A stretch of DNA of 64,000 nucleotides from contig NZ_JARYGY010000007.1 in NCBI RefSeq assembly GCF_029906345.1, positions 1 to 64,000 on the forward strand. Reading direction: 5' to 3'. Positions 23,956-32,660 of this stretch are shown here, one piece after another (position 1 is the stretch's first letter; each line of letters opens with the position of its first letter). This stretch comes from Aquimarina mycalae (lineage in GTDB: Bacteria > Bacteroidota > Bacteroidia > Flavobacteriales > Flavobacteriaceae). Made by a program: the position numbers and the translations under genes. A model generated the notes under the pieces. It was not told the origin of the DNA. It saw only the letters and a list, made by a program, of their open reading frames with translations, and made no database searches.

Positions 23956-24951
23956 TTAGTCCAGTTTATCAGCTAGTTTGCTAAATACTTTTTTTGGATT
24001 TTTGTTTTCATATAGTACATCATGTACGGCATCAATAATGGGTGTTCGTGTACTTTTGGTAGCGTCCAACTCATAGGCCGTTTTAGCTGCATAATATCCT
24101 TCTGCGACCATGTTCATTTCCATTTGCGCACTTTTTACAGTATATCCTTTACCGATCATATTACCAAACATTCGGTTACGTGAGAAAATAGAATATCCAG
24201 TTACTAATAAATCTCCGAGATATGCAGAATTATTGATATTACGTTTCATCTTATGAATCTTTTTGATAAAACGCTTCATTTCACGAATAGCGTTACTCAT
24301 TAAAACACTCTGAAAATTATCTCCATATCCTAATCCGTGTGCAATTCCAGCAGCAACCGAGTAAATGTTCTTTAATACCGCAGCATATTCAGTACCAATA
24401 ATATCATCACTTACCTTACATTTGATATATTCACTGCTTAATTTTTCTGCCATAACCTTTGCTTTAGCTTCATCATTAGAAGCAATGGTTAAATATGAGA
24501 GGCGCTCTAAAGCAACTTCTTCTGCATGACAAGGACCAGTAATTACACCAATATTATTAAAAGGAATATTGTATTCATCATGGAAATGTTCTCCTACAAT
24601 TAGTCCAGTTTCTGGAACAATCCCTTTGATTGCAGAAAAAATGATTTTATGTTCTAGTGAAGCAGAAAGATTACCTAATTCGGTATGTAAGAACGCAGAA
24701 GGAATCGCGAAAATTAAATAATCCGCATATGTAATAGCTTCATTAATATCATTGGTAAGTCTAAGTTGTTCAAGTTTAAATTCTACCGAGCTTAGATAAT
24801 TAGGATTATGTTGCTGTCTTTTTAAATGTTCAATAGCATACACACTTCTCATATACCAACCTACTTCATGTAGGTTCTCGGTAAGCATTTTTACAATTGC
24901 AGTTGCCCAGCTACCACCACCGATCACGGCGAATTTTAATTCTTTATCCAT
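23956..24951 (-). CDS. gpsA: NAD(P)H-dependent glycerol-3-phosphate dehydrogenase
   Basis: 331 residues from the ATG at 24951; an in-frame ATG at 24972 would add seven residues, but MDKELKFAVIGGGSWATA is the usual start with the nucleotide fold at once. Seen: GGGSWATA, FAIPSAFL, the SAIKGIVPETG segment, GPCHAEEVA and the lysine-containing VLKNIYSVAAGIAHGLGYGDN active-site region. It reduces dihydroxyacetone phosphate to sn-glycerol-3-phosphate for phospholipids. It is a separate transcription unit on the minus strand. Confidence 0.9.
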   Translation of the reverse strand: MDKELKFAVIGGGSWATAIVKMLTENLHEVGWYMRSVYAIEHLKRQQHNPNYLSSVEFKLEQLRLTNDINEAITYADYLIFAIPSAFLHTELGNLSASLEHKIIFSAIKGIVPETGLIVGEHFHDEYNIPFNNIGVITGPCHAEEVALERLSYLTIASNDEAKAKVMAEKLSSEYIKCKVSDDIIGTEYAAVLKNIYSVAAGIAHGLGYGDNFQSVLMSNAIREMKRFIKKIHKMKRNINNSAYLGDLLVTGYSIFSRNRMFGNMIGKGYTVKSAQMEMNMVAEGYYAAKTAYELDATKSTRTPIIDAVHDVLYENKNPKKVFSKLADKLD

Positions 24952-25076
24952 GTAAAATGATTGTGAGTTCAAAAATACGCAAAATAGAATTCAAAATAAA
25001 AGACTGATAATCAATTGAATATATTTTTGGCACAGGTTTTGGTTTCTTCTATATGAAATTGAAAAACACTTAGCTT

Positions 25077-26000
25077 ATGAAGACTTTAAAATTACTTTCG
25101 GCTTTATTATTAGGTTCAATACTTTTTACTTCTTGTGTTGCAGAAGTAGTAGTAGAAGAAGATGTTTTTATTGAAGAACCTGTAATTACATTAAATGAAT
25201 TATTAAATACGTATGAAATCTGGTATGTGGATATAGAACGTACACAAGGAAACGGTGAGATTCCTTTTCTTCAGAAAGCATTTACAGTTTCTTTTAAAAA
25301 CGGAACATTTTATGCCAATAATAATCTAGTAGGTATTGGAAGTAATGGTAATGGGTTTGGGTTAGACGTTGGATTCTATGATACTTTTAGTATGGAGGTT
25401 GATATCAATCATGATATTGATGGGATTTATAGCCTTGATGTAACGCAATATGGAAATAATGAAATAAGGCTGTATGATCGCATTACTAACACGAGTTATT
25501 ATCTTATTGGATATCAGAGAAATACTTTTGATTATGATAGGGTGTTCTATGATAATATTCATTACTTCTTGCATGAGTATACTACCTGGGAAAAAGTATA
25601 TACAAGTGAGTTCGGAGCATTAAATGAGTTTGATAATGAGAATTACTTACAGTTTCTTTATTATGGATCTGGAGATAATTTTAATAGTTCTGAAGATGCT
25701 AATGTTAACAATATCAATGATATATACTACGATTATACTGGGTATTATGCGGTAGAAGATGTAGCTAATAATTTCTATATGAAAAATTTAACACTTGATT
25801 ACGATTATTTGGGCAATGAATATTTCGAGTTGACCGTTATAAATGATAGTAAGATAGAATTGCTTCATCCTGCTTCGGGAACTATTTACGAATTTGTTGG
25901 TAGAGGATATCTTCAATTTAAGAATTCTAAAGATGGAAAACCATCCCAGAATGATAAGAAAAGAATTAAAAAAGCAGATTTTATGAAGCTTACAAAATAG
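25077..26000 (+). CDS. Lipoprotein of unknown function
   Basis: 307 residues with a type II signal (LLGSILFTSC, lipid-bearing Cys20) followed by an acidic Val/Glu-rich stretch. The mature part is rich in Tyr, Asn and Asp and seems beta-structured. I recall close relatives in flavobacteria carrying the database name nicotinic acid mononucleotide adenyltransferase; no such enzyme motif is present, so that name would be wrong. A TATTTTTG box (25022-25029) lies upstream and a strong terminator follows. Confidence 0.7.
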   Translation: MKTLKLLSALLLGSILFTSCVAEVVVEEDVFIEEPVITLNELLNTYEIWYVDIERTQGNGEIPFLQKAFTVSFKNGTFYANNNLVGIGSNGNGFGLDVGFYDTFSMEVDINHDIDGIYSLDVTQYGNNEIRLYDRITNTSYYLIGYQRNTFDYDRVFYDNIHYFLHEYTTWEKVYTSEFGALNEFDNENYLQFLYYGSGDNFNSSEDANVNNINDIYYDYTGYYAVEDVANNFYMKNLTLDYDYLGNEYFELTVINDSKIELLHPASGTIYEFVGRGYLQFKNSKDGKPSQNDKKRIKKADFMKLTK

Positions 26001-26047
26001 AAAGTCGTACTAGACAATATAAATTTTTTTGGTTGGTTATTTAGTTG

Positions 26048-26093
26048 GAAATCGTTCTACAAGAGAAATCTTGTCTGAGCGATTTCTTTTTTT
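26048..26093 (+). terminator. Rho-independent terminator after the lipoprotein gene
   Basis: GAAATCG (26048-26054) pairs with CGATTTC (26080-26086), with an inner ACAAG/CTTGT pairing, followed by seven Ts. Confidence 0.75.
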
Positions 26094-26206
26094 ATGTTAA
26101 TAAGTGTTGATTAAGTATCTGATATTGAGAATATAATTTAAAAATTACAGGGAATTAACCTCTTGTTTTTTTATCTTTAATACCTTAACAAATCAACTTT
26201 AATATT

Positions 26207-26419
26207 ATGCTCAAAAAAATTTTAAACATCGACAACAGTAAAAAACTAAGTAAAATCGCGCAGAAATCTATTCAAGGAGGCGGTTTCCCATTTTTTAATG
26301 AATGCTGTGCTTGCGTTTTTAGACCAGGAAATAGCCCTTATCAAATCATAATTACACAATCCTGTTCGGATCCTTGCCCAACAGATGGAAGTTTAGAATA
26401 TGAAGATACAGGTTGTTAA
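26207..26419 (+). CDS. Double-glycine leader, Cys-rich peptide (putative RiPP/bacteriocin precursor)
   Basis: 70 residues. The first 26, MLKKILNIDNSKKLSKIAQK then SIQGG, follow the flavobacterial leader pattern (LKKILNL..., hydrophobic and basic, ending in GG) used for export and maturation of small peptides. The 45-residue core is Cys- and Pro-rich, with C33, C34, C36, C53, C57 and C70. No modification enzyme or peptidase-ABC exporter is within reach, so it would depend on genes elsewhere. A perfect UUCG-type terminator follows. The leader is seen; the class is inference. Confidence 0.6.
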   Translation: MLKKILNIDNSKKLSKIAQKSIQGGGFPFFNECCACVFRPGNSPYQIIITQSCSDPCPTDGSLEYEDTGC

Positions 26420-26429
26420 GTATTAAAAT

Positions 26430-26460
26430 AAGCGAACTTCGGTTCGCTTTTGTTTTTTTT
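26430..26460 (+). terminator. Strong terminator with TTCG tetraloop
   Basis: AAGCGAAC (26430-26437), loop TTCG, GTTCGCTT (26442-26449), then TTGTTTTTTTT. A textbook intrinsic terminator for the small peptide gene. Confidence 0.9.
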
Positions 26461-26479
26461 AATTAAGATTGCTTTTGTT

Positions 26480-26512
26480 TTTGGAAAGATCTCACGCATT
26501 TCCGTAATTTTA
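26480..26512 (+). promoter_or_regulatory. Bacteroidota promoter for the dioxygenase gene
   Basis: TTTG (26480-26483) and TAATTTTA (26505-26512) are 21 bp apart, starting 20 bp after the preceding terminator; the ATG is 22 bp downstream at 26534. Confidence 0.45.
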
Positions 26513-26533
26513 TATTTCAAAACATAAATAGTT

Positions 26534-27073
26534 ATGCCGATTCAGCAACCGTTCAATCTTACTACATGGATTGAAGAAAATAGAGATATACTAAAACCTC
26601 CAGTTGGTAATAAAAACTTATACAAAGATGCAGGAGATTACATTGTAATGATTGTTGCTGGTCCCAATGCAAGAAAAGATTACCACTATAATGAAACAGA
26701 AGAACTATTCTATCAATTAGAAGGGGAGATCGAAGTACATATTCAGGAAGATGGTAAGAAAAGAACCATGAAGTTAGGACCAGGAGATATGTACTTGCAT
26801 CCTGCAAAAATTCCGCATTCTCCAGTACGTCACCCTAACTCTATTGGATTAGTGATCGAAAGAAAACGGGTAGATCTCGATGCCGAAGATGGATTATTAT
26901 GGTTTTGTGACAATTGTAATACCAAATTGCATGAAGTATATTTTAAATTGAACGATATCGAAAAGGATTTTCTAAAACATTTTAAAGATTTTTATAGTAA
27001 CACATCTTTAAGAACTTGTAATAATTGCCAAACCGAAATGCCCATGGATGAGCGATTTATTGCTGAAGAATAA
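26534..27073 (+). CDS. nbaC: 3-hydroxyanthranilate 3,4-dioxygenase
   Basis: 179 residues. It has cupin metal ligands H51, E57 and H95 and substrate-binding arginines R47 and R99, plus the bacterial C-terminal rubredoxin-like site with C125-x2-C128 and C162-x2-C165. The reaction opens 3-hydroxyanthranilate with O2 to 2-amino-3-carboxymuconate semialdehyde in the kynurenine pathway. The other kynurenine genes are not next to it here; an ALDH gene follows after 160 bp. The length and all ligands match the family. Confidence 0.9.
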   Translation: MPIQQPFNLTTWIEENRDILKPPVGNKNLYKDAGDYIVMIVAGPNARKDYHYNETEELFYQLEGEIEVHIQEDGKKRTMKLGPGDMYLHPAKIPHSPVRHPNSIGLVIERKRVDLDAEDGLLWFCDNCNTKLHEVYFKLNDIEKDFLKHFKDFYSNTSLRTCNNCQTEMPMDERFIAEE

Positions 27074-27199
27074 AGAGTCAATTTAATTCAGGTAGTTGTG
27101 TTTTAGTAGAAGATTGATTTTTTTTATAGTGTTTTTTTGAAAATTCATTCAAAATCAACTTTATAAACGATCAAAATTTAATATATCTTTAAAACACAG

Positions 27200-27207
27200 T
27201 ATCTTTA
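27200..27207 (+). promoter_or_regulatory. Likely -7 element of the ALDH gene
   Basis: TATCTTTA followed by C, close to the frequent TATCTTTGC form of the Bacteroidota -7 box, 29 bp before the ATG at 27236. The -33 element is unclear. Confidence 0.35.
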
Positions 27208-27235
27208 CAACCTCAAAAAAAACAATTCAAAAAAC

Positions 27236-28789
27236 ATGGCAGCTATAGCAACAGATTTTGGAATAGATGAAGCACTAAAACAATTAGGTGTTTCTGATCT
27301 TAATAATGGAACTTCTACAGGTTCTGATTGGTTTTCTTCTGGAGAAGAGATTTCTTCTATTTCACCAGTAGATGGTAATTTAATAGGAAAAGTAACTACA
27401 ACTACTGCCGCTGATTATGAGCAAGTAATAGAAAAAGCACAGTCAGCATTTAAATCCTGGAAATTAAAACCAGCACCTATAAGAGGAGAAGTTGTAAGAC
27501 AGTTTGGAGAAGAGTTAAGAAGACTAAAAGAACCACTTGGAAAACTTGTTTCGTATGAAATGGGGAAATCATATCAAGAAGGATTAGGAGAGGTTCAGGA
27601 AATGATAGATATCTGTGATTTTGCTGTTGGATTATCCAGACAATTACATGGATTAACGATGCATTCTGAGCGACCTGGACATAGAATGTATGAACAATAT
27701 CACCCAATGGGAATTGTTGGAATTATTTCAGCGTTTAACTTTCCAGTAGCGGTTTGGGCTTGGAATACTGCTTTAGCATGGATCTGTGGAGATGTATGTG
27801 TATGGAAACCAAGTGAGAAAACACCACTTTGTGGAGTAGCTTGTCAAAACATCATTGCTAAAGTTTTAAAGGATAATGATCTTCCTGAAGGAATCTCTTG
27901 TTTGATCAATGGAGATTATAAAGTAGGTGAGATGATGACTACAGATAAGCGTGTTCCATTAATTTCTGCTACAGGATCTACAAGAATGGGTAAAATTGTG
28001 GCAGCCACTGTTGGACAACGCCTTGGTAAATCTTTATTAGAATTAGGAGGAAACAACGCTATCATTGTTACTCCAGATGCTGATATTAAAATGACCGTGA
28101 TTGGTGGAGTATTTGGAGCAGTAGGTACAGCAGGACAACGTTGTACATCTACTAGAAGATTAATTATTCACGAATCTATTTATGATAAAGTAAAGAATGC
28201 TGTAGTTGATGCATATAAGCAATTACGTATTGGAAATCCATTAGATGAAAACAATCATGTTGGACCTTTAATTGATACCGATGCCGTAAAAGGATATCAA
28301 AATGCTTTAGAAAAAGTGGTAGCCGAAGGAGGAAACATTGTTGTAGAAGGTGGTGTGCTTTCTGGAGAAGGGTATGAAAGTGGATGTTATGTAAAGCCAG
28401 CAATTGCTGAAGCGGATAATTCTTTTGAAATTGTACAGCACGAAACGTTTGCTCCTGTTTTATACTTATTAAAATATAGCGGTGATGTAGAAAACGCTAT
28501 CGATCTTCAGAACGGTGTAGCGCAAGGATTATCTTCTGCTATTATGACCAACAATCTTCGTGAAGCAGAAAGATTTTTATCGCACGCAGGATCTGATTGC
28601 GGAATTGCCAATGTGAATATTGGAACATCTGGTGCTGAAATCGGAGGTGCTTTTGGAGGAGAAAAGGAAACTGGAGGAGGACGTGAGTCTGGATCTGATG
28701 CCTGGAAAGTATATATGCGTAGACAAACAAATACAATTAATTACACAACAGAACTTCCTTTAGCTCAAGGGATTAAGTTTGATTTGTAA
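27236..28789 (+). CDS. amaB: ALDH7-type aldehyde dehydrogenase (aminoadipate-semialdehyde dehydrogenase)
   Basis: 517 residues. The NAD fold starts with FNFPVAVWAWN (168-178), the general base is E269 in LELGGNN, and the nucleophile is C303 in GQRCTST. The overall pattern (HPMGIVGIISAFNFPVAVW, AAPxR-like start, GGxFGGEKETGGGRESGSD) is that of ALDH7/antiquitin, which oxidises alpha-aminoadipate semialdehyde (piperideine-6-carboxylate) in lysine breakdown. It has its own terminator. The gene symbol follows the bacterial lysine pathway and is less certain than the family. Confidence 0.85.
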   Translation: MAAIATDFGIDEALKQLGVSDLNNGTSTGSDWFSSGEEISSISPVDGNLIGKVTTTTAADYEQVIEKAQSAFKSWKLKPAPIRGEVVRQFGEELRRLKEPLGKLVSYEMGKSYQEGLGEVQEMIDICDFAVGLSRQLHGLTMHSERPGHRMYEQYHPMGIVGIISAFNFPVAVWAWNTALAWICGDVCVWKPSEKTPLCGVACQNIIAKVLKDNDLPEGISCLINGDYKVGEMMTTDKRVPLISATGSTRMGKIVAATVGQRLGKSLLELGGNNAIIVTPDADIKMTVIGGVFGAVGTAGQRCTSTRRLIIHESIYDKVKNAVVDAYKQLRIGNPLDENNHVGPLIDTDAVKGYQNALEKVVAEGGNIVVEGGVLSGEGYESGCYVKPAIAEADNSFEIVQHETFAPVLYLLKYSGDVENAIDLQNGVAQGLSSAIMTNNLREAERFLSHAGSDCGIANVNIGTSGAEIGGAFGGEKETGGGRESGSDAWKVYMRRQTNTINYTTELPLAQGIKFDL

Positions 28790-28816
28790 GGTATAATATC
28801 ATTTTAAAAATAGAAG

Positions 28817-28846
28817 CACCCTTTTCAATAAAAAGGGTGTTTTTTT
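28817..28846 (+). terminator. Rho-independent terminator after the ALDH gene
   Basis: CACCCTTTT (28817-28825) and AAAAGGGTG (28831-28839) form a 9-bp stem with a 5-nt loop, then TTTTTTT. Confidence 0.9.
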
Positions 28847-29053
28847 GTTATATATCATGCGTTAGCAAATTATACTTAAATATAATATATGCTTAGACCA
28901 AACTCAATAATAGTATGCTTTTTTAGGAAAAATAAGAAGTAGTGCCAATATGTTAAAAAAACAGAGTTTTGTTGGTAATATTTATCTTAGCAAAAATAAA
29001 GACGCAACCACCTCGACAGAAATGCATCTTTATTATAAATATGTAAAAGAGAT

Positions 29054-29431
29054 ATGAAGAAATTAATTTTAATCGCATTATTAATTTGTACAGCTTGTAA
29101 CCTGGATGAACAAGAAACCACTGATCCTGTTTTTTGTACGGAAGAGGCAAGACCAGGACTAGAAATTAGTGTGAAAGATGGAATAAACAGTGATGTGTTT
29201 CTAGTTACAGGGATTACAGTAGTAGCTACAGATAATGATTATACTGAAACACTTGAAAACATTACAAATTCTAATACTTTTGTTGGAGCTTTTGAGCGAA
29301 CAGGAACATATATTATAACAATTAGCGGTGATGGATATGAAACATTTACTTCCACAATCCCTATTATTGTAGATAAGGATATATGTCACGTAATCACTGA
29401 AAGTAGAGAATATATTTTACAGTCTAATTAA
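29054..29431 (+). CDS. Small lipoprotein with carboxypeptidase-regulatory-like fold
   Basis: 125 residues with a lipobox (LLICTAC, Cys16). After an acidic linker the mature part, VFLVTGITVVATDNDYTETL ... YIITISGDGYETFTST, resembles the small beta-sandwich seen in carboxypeptidase-regulatory-like domains. It is convergent with the zinc-ribbon gene, 4 bp apart. It is probably an outer-membrane lipoprotein of unknown role. Confidence 0.6.
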   Translation: MKKLILIALLICTACNLDEQETTDPVFCTEEARPGLEISVKDGINSDVFLVTGITVVATDNDYTETLENITNSNTFVGAFERTGTYIITISGDGYETFTSTIPIIVDKDICHVITESREYILQSN

Positions 29432-29435
29432 GAAG

Positions 29436-30560
29436 TTATCCTTGAGGTTGGTTTCCATACATATCTACCAACCAAACAATAGTTAGAATTATAACAATGA
29501 TCATTAGAGAAAAGAAAAATATTTTCCAAAAGGAATATGGTCGTTTTCCAGATATTTTTCCTGTTTGACCATTGACAAAGAAATTGTATTTCTTTGCATT
29601 GTATTGATATGCACTGATGTATACAGGTAGTAATATATGTTTAAATGTTTCTTCAGATAAACTCATATTTACCGAATGTACTCGCTGCGTGTCACCACCA
29701 ATATCATGGCGTGCCCAGGAATGTGCGATTCTTTCTGCCTCTTGCGTAGAAGACAAATGACCATCTTTTAATGGGATTGTATATTTTTCTGTAACAAAAC
29801 CAGCTAAAAAACTAGTGTTAAAAGGTTCTAAAGCGTCAAGGTTCCAGTGAGCAATTTTAGTAGGTATTGGATTTTTACGCTGATGAGAAGCTTTTATAAG
29901 AGTATCATCCACAAAACCGTTTACATTACCACTAGCAGGAGTCCATCTGGTTCTTCGTTCTTGTCGAGTTCCACTAACTGTTTTACCATTAACTGTTTTG
30001 GTATATGGAACACTTACATAATAATAATCTCCTCGTTGTCCAGTATAGGTTGCATATAATTGCGCGTCAAAAGTCCAATAGGGAAGATATAAACCTTTAG
30101 TATGTTCAGGATCTAAGGCCGCTTTTTTAAGATTATTTGGCGCAAACCACAATCCTTTTACCCATTTAGAAAATATTTGATGTGATTTTTTTTGATCAAG
30201 CTGAAAAGGCAATACAGCTCCAGGAAGAATCCAATCTTCTTTATAAGCATCTTCTATGATCAAAGGCATCGTACAATACACACAATGAAGAGATTTGTAA
30301 TTTTCTTCAATGTGCTGATTTGCACCACAGTTTTTGCAATGTAGCATCAAAATCTCTTCAGAATGAGAAAGAGATCCCATTTCATCGAGATAAGGTTTTA
30401 GCTCTAATTCCTTAAAACCATTTTCATCTTGAACAATAGCTTCTTCATGTCCACAATAATCACAGGTAATCTGAGTGGTACCTGGCTTATATGTCAACTC
30501 AGCACCACAATTGGTACAGGATTTTTTTTGTTCAGAAAATGCTTTTTTTTCTTCTTCCAT
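29436..30560 (-). CDS. Zinc-ribbon protein with C-terminal membrane helix
   Basis: 374 residues with two TFIIB-like ribbons: CTNCGAELTYKPG...CDYCG (about 15-37) and CKNCGANQH...CVYC (about 75-96). A large middle domain with YLPYWTFDAQLYATYTGQRG follows, then a single membrane helix (about 345-366) close to the C-terminus. It is usually described only as a zinc-ribbon or replication-factor-Y-like hypothetical protein. It lies 93 bp downstream of an SPFH/GYF gene on the same strand; this pairing suggests a joint membrane function. Confidence 0.7.
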   Translation of the reverse strand: MEEEKKAFSEQKKSCTNCGAELTYKPGTTQITCDYCGHEEAIVQDENGFKELELKPYLDEMGSLSHSEEILMLHCKNCGANQHIEENYKSLHCVYCTMPLIIEDAYKEDWILPGAVLPFQLDQKKSHQIFSKWVKGLWFAPNNLKKAALDPEHTKGLYLPYWTFDAQLYATYTGQRGDYYYVSVPYTKTVNGKTVSGTRQERRTRWTPASGNVNGFVDDTLIKASHQRKNPIPTKIAHWNLDALEPFNTSFLAGFVTEKYTIPLKDGHLSSTQEAERIAHSWARHDIGGDTQRVHSVNMSLSEETFKHILLPVYISAYQYNAKKYNFFVNGQTGKISGKRPYSFWKIFFFSLMIIVIILTIVWLVDMYGNQPQG

Positions 30561-30598
30561 GTTAGGAACTACGATACTAAAGGTTTTACAAAATAATT

Positions 30599-30620
30599 CC
30601 TTCTCCTTTGAGGGAGAAGG
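30599..30620. repeat. Hairpin between the SPFH and zinc-ribbon genes
   Basis: CCTTCTCC (30599-30606) pairs with GGAGAAGG (30613-30620) in the 93-bp gap. No long T-run follows on the minus strand; it may be an mRNA processing or attenuation hairpin, or a small dispersed repeat. Confidence 0.4.
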
Positions 30621-30653
30621 TTATGATAAGGTGTTTAATTAATATTAGAAGAC

Positions 30654-31790
30654 TTATGCTCCAGGTAATGGAGGAGGAGTGCTACCACCTAAAAATGATT
30701 TTAGCTCTTCTACATCTTTAATCGCAGCCCAATTAGCCATTCCTTGTTTCCATACTAATGAATCTTTGTTTACAGTTCTATTAGCAAAGAGTGCTTTTAA
30801 TTGATCAATAGATACAGGTCCTGCTTGTTGACCATTAGAGGCGTAGAAGTATTGAACCTGTACAGGCATTGGTGGTGGAGCAACTGGAGAACTTTGCTGA
30901 GGTTGTACTTGTTGTTGTGTAGCCATTGGATTCATCATACCACCCATTTGTTGTGCAAGTACAAAACCCATTCCCATTCCCATTCCAGCGCCAGCAGTAC
31001 CACCTTCATTAGCTGCGGCAGCCTCAATAGCTTTTGCTGTTTTGAATTTGGTTAATTTATCTAGATCCAGTTTGTCGATTCTACTATACTCAAAGATCTC
31101 TTTCTTTAAATCTTCTGGCATCGATACATTCTCGATAAAGAATTTTTCTAAAGAAATCCCAACAGATTTAAATTCAGGTTGCATTACCTCTTTACAAGTT
31201 TCAGACAACTCAGTAGTATTTGCAGCATATAATTCAATTGGGAAATTAGCTTCACCAACGGTATCCGTAAAACGTGTTGAAATTAGACTTTTAAGATGTT
31301 CGTTAATTTCAAAATTGGTAAAATTAGCATCCGTACCAACAATATCAACGATAAATTTTCCTGGGTCACTAATTTTAAAAGCATAGGTTCCGAAGGCTCT
31401 GATTTCTACCAGACCAAAACGATCGTCATTTAATGTTATTGGGTTTTTTGTTCCCCATTTTTCATTCGTAAATAAATGTGTGTTTACAAAATACACTTCT
31501 GCTTTAAACGGACTGTTAAATCCATATTTCCAACCTTTTAGAGTAGTTAAAATAGGCAGGTTTTGAGTGTTTAAAGTATAGGTTCCTGGTTCAAACACGT
31601 CTGCTAATTGACCTTCATTAATGAATACAGCAGTTTGCCCTTCTCTTACAATCAATTGGGCACCATTTTTTATTTCGTTTTGGTAACGTTCGAATCGATG
31701 TACAATGGTATCCTGTGTATTGTCTAACCATTCTATAATATCTATAAATTCGTTGCTAAGCTTCTTTTTTATTTCGTCAAAAATTCCCAT
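30654..31790 (-). CDS. SPFH (virion-core-like) protein with C-terminal GYF_2 domain
   Basis: 378 residues. The N-terminal 270 residues are the SPFH-type domain often named virion core protein-like or YdjI-like (REGQTAVFINEGQLADVFEPGTYTL, 49-73). A Gly/Met/Gln-rich linker (about 262-300) follows, then a GYF_2 domain: YFYASNGQQAGPVSIDQL ... LVWKQGMANWAAIKDVEEL. GYF_2 domains bind proline-rich peptides. There is no N-terminal membrane helix. It is upstream of the zinc-ribbon gene, presumably one operon. Confidence 0.85.
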   Translation of the reverse strand: MGIFDEIKKKLSNEFIDIIEWLDNTQDTIVHRFERYQNEIKNGAQLIVREGQTAVFINEGQLADVFEPGTYTLNTQNLPILTTLKGWKYGFNSPFKAEVYFVNTHLFTNEKWGTKNPITLNDDRFGLVEIRAFGTYAFKISDPGKFIVDIVGTDANFTNFEINEHLKSLISTRFTDTVGEANFPIELYAANTTELSETCKEVMQPEFKSVGISLEKFFIENVSMPEDLKKEIFEYSRIDKLDLDKLTKFKTAKAIEAAAANEGGTAGAGMGMGMGFVLAQQMGGMMNPMATQQQVQPQQSSPVAPPPMPVQVQYFYASNGQQAGPVSIDQLKALFANRTVNKDSLVWKQGMANWAAIKDVEELKSFLGGSTPPPLPGA

Positions 31791-32017
31791 TGGTGAGTTG
31801 ATTTATAATTCGTGTTCTAAAACTACAAAATAGAATGCTTCATTAAAAATTATTTGAGGTTAAAATCTATGAGATTTAGATGAAATGCAGATTGTTTTAT
31901 AAGTCTTGCGTATCATCGATTATTTAAAGGGATCAAGCAGTTTATTTTTGGTTAAAGAACAAAAATAGAATCTAAATATCTTTTAAGTTCAAATACTATC
32001 AGAATTGAGTAAATATA

Positions 32018-32052
32018 AAACTCCCTGCTCAAAAAGATTGAACAAGGAGTTT
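32018..32052 (-). terminator. Terminator of the collagen-like lipoprotein gene
   Basis: AAACTCC (32018-32024) pairs with GGAGTTT (32046-32052), with a partly paired inner stem; T-rich flanks lie on both sides, so it may work both ways. Confidence 0.55.
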
Positions 32053-32074
32053 TATACTTGATTAGGTATGGTTA

Positions 32075-32542
32075 TTAGTCTAATCCGTAATGCATTTGTA
32101 CTTCATCATAATTACTAAAGTCGACACTGCTAGCATCAGTACCTTCTACTAATACAAATCGTAGTCTAAGATTTGATTGAGTAAAAGTGGCTCTCAATGT
32201 GATTTTACCAACTTCTATTTTGTCGATTTCTAGAATAATCTGTTGTCCGAGACTTAGTGGCAATACTTCCCAATAATCATTTCCAGTTACTGTAACATAT
32301 GCATATACGATTCCTGTGTCATAAATTTCCTGAGTTAATTGAGGGACATCAAAAACGGTATCACCATTATTTATAGTTTGATTTTCTAATAAAACCGAAA
32401 CTACATTAGCATTACCATCTTCACCTTGAGAGCCAATTGCACCATCAAGTCCGTTGGCACCATCTTCACCATCACAAGAAGTTAATACTAAGGCAAAAGC
32501 CATCATACAATACGTTAAAAATTTCATTGTCGTTTTCATCAT
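32075..32542 (-). CDS. Lipoprotein with short collagen-like stretch
   Basis: 155 residues with a lipobox (FALVLTSC, Cys23). A short run of Gly-x-y triplets (GEDGANGLDGAIGSQGEDG, about 25-43) resembles collagen repeats found in Bacteroidota surface lipoproteins. The remaining 110 residues are beta-rich (YVTVTGNDYWEVLPLSLGQQ) and unknown. It is probably surface-exposed and stands next to another lipoprotein gene with its own terminator. Confidence 0.7.
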   Translation of the reverse strand: MMKTTMKFLTYCMMAFALVLTSCDGEDGANGLDGAIGSQGEDGNANVVSVLLENQTINNGDTVFDVPQLTQEIYDTGIVYAYVTVTGNDYWEVLPLSLGQQIILEIDKIEVGKITLRATFTQSNLRLRFVLVEGTDASSVDFSNYDEVQMHYGLD

Positions 32543-32600
32543 TTAATGTTTTATAGTTTATGTTTAGTGTGAGTTTTTATAAAGAGGTAAACATTAGAAC

Positions 32601-32636
32601 TAAAAAAAACCTATTCAAATTCATGAAATAGGTTTT
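32601..32636 (-). terminator. Rho-independent terminator, minus strand
   Basis: AAAACCTATT (32606-32615) and AATAGGTTTT (32627-32636) form a 10-bp stem; on the minus strand it continues as a T-run of eight. It ends the 182-aa lipoprotein gene. Confidence 0.85.
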
Positions 32637-32660
32637 AAAAGGGAAGTATTTTCTTTGTAA

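Noticed and set aside
26562-26807. Minus-strand reading frame in the dioxygenase gene
   Set aside because: It lies wholly opposite a gene with all catalytic residues in place; Leu-rich composition is typical of antisense frames in this genome. The same holds for frames opposite ALDH, hemF and the BNR protein.
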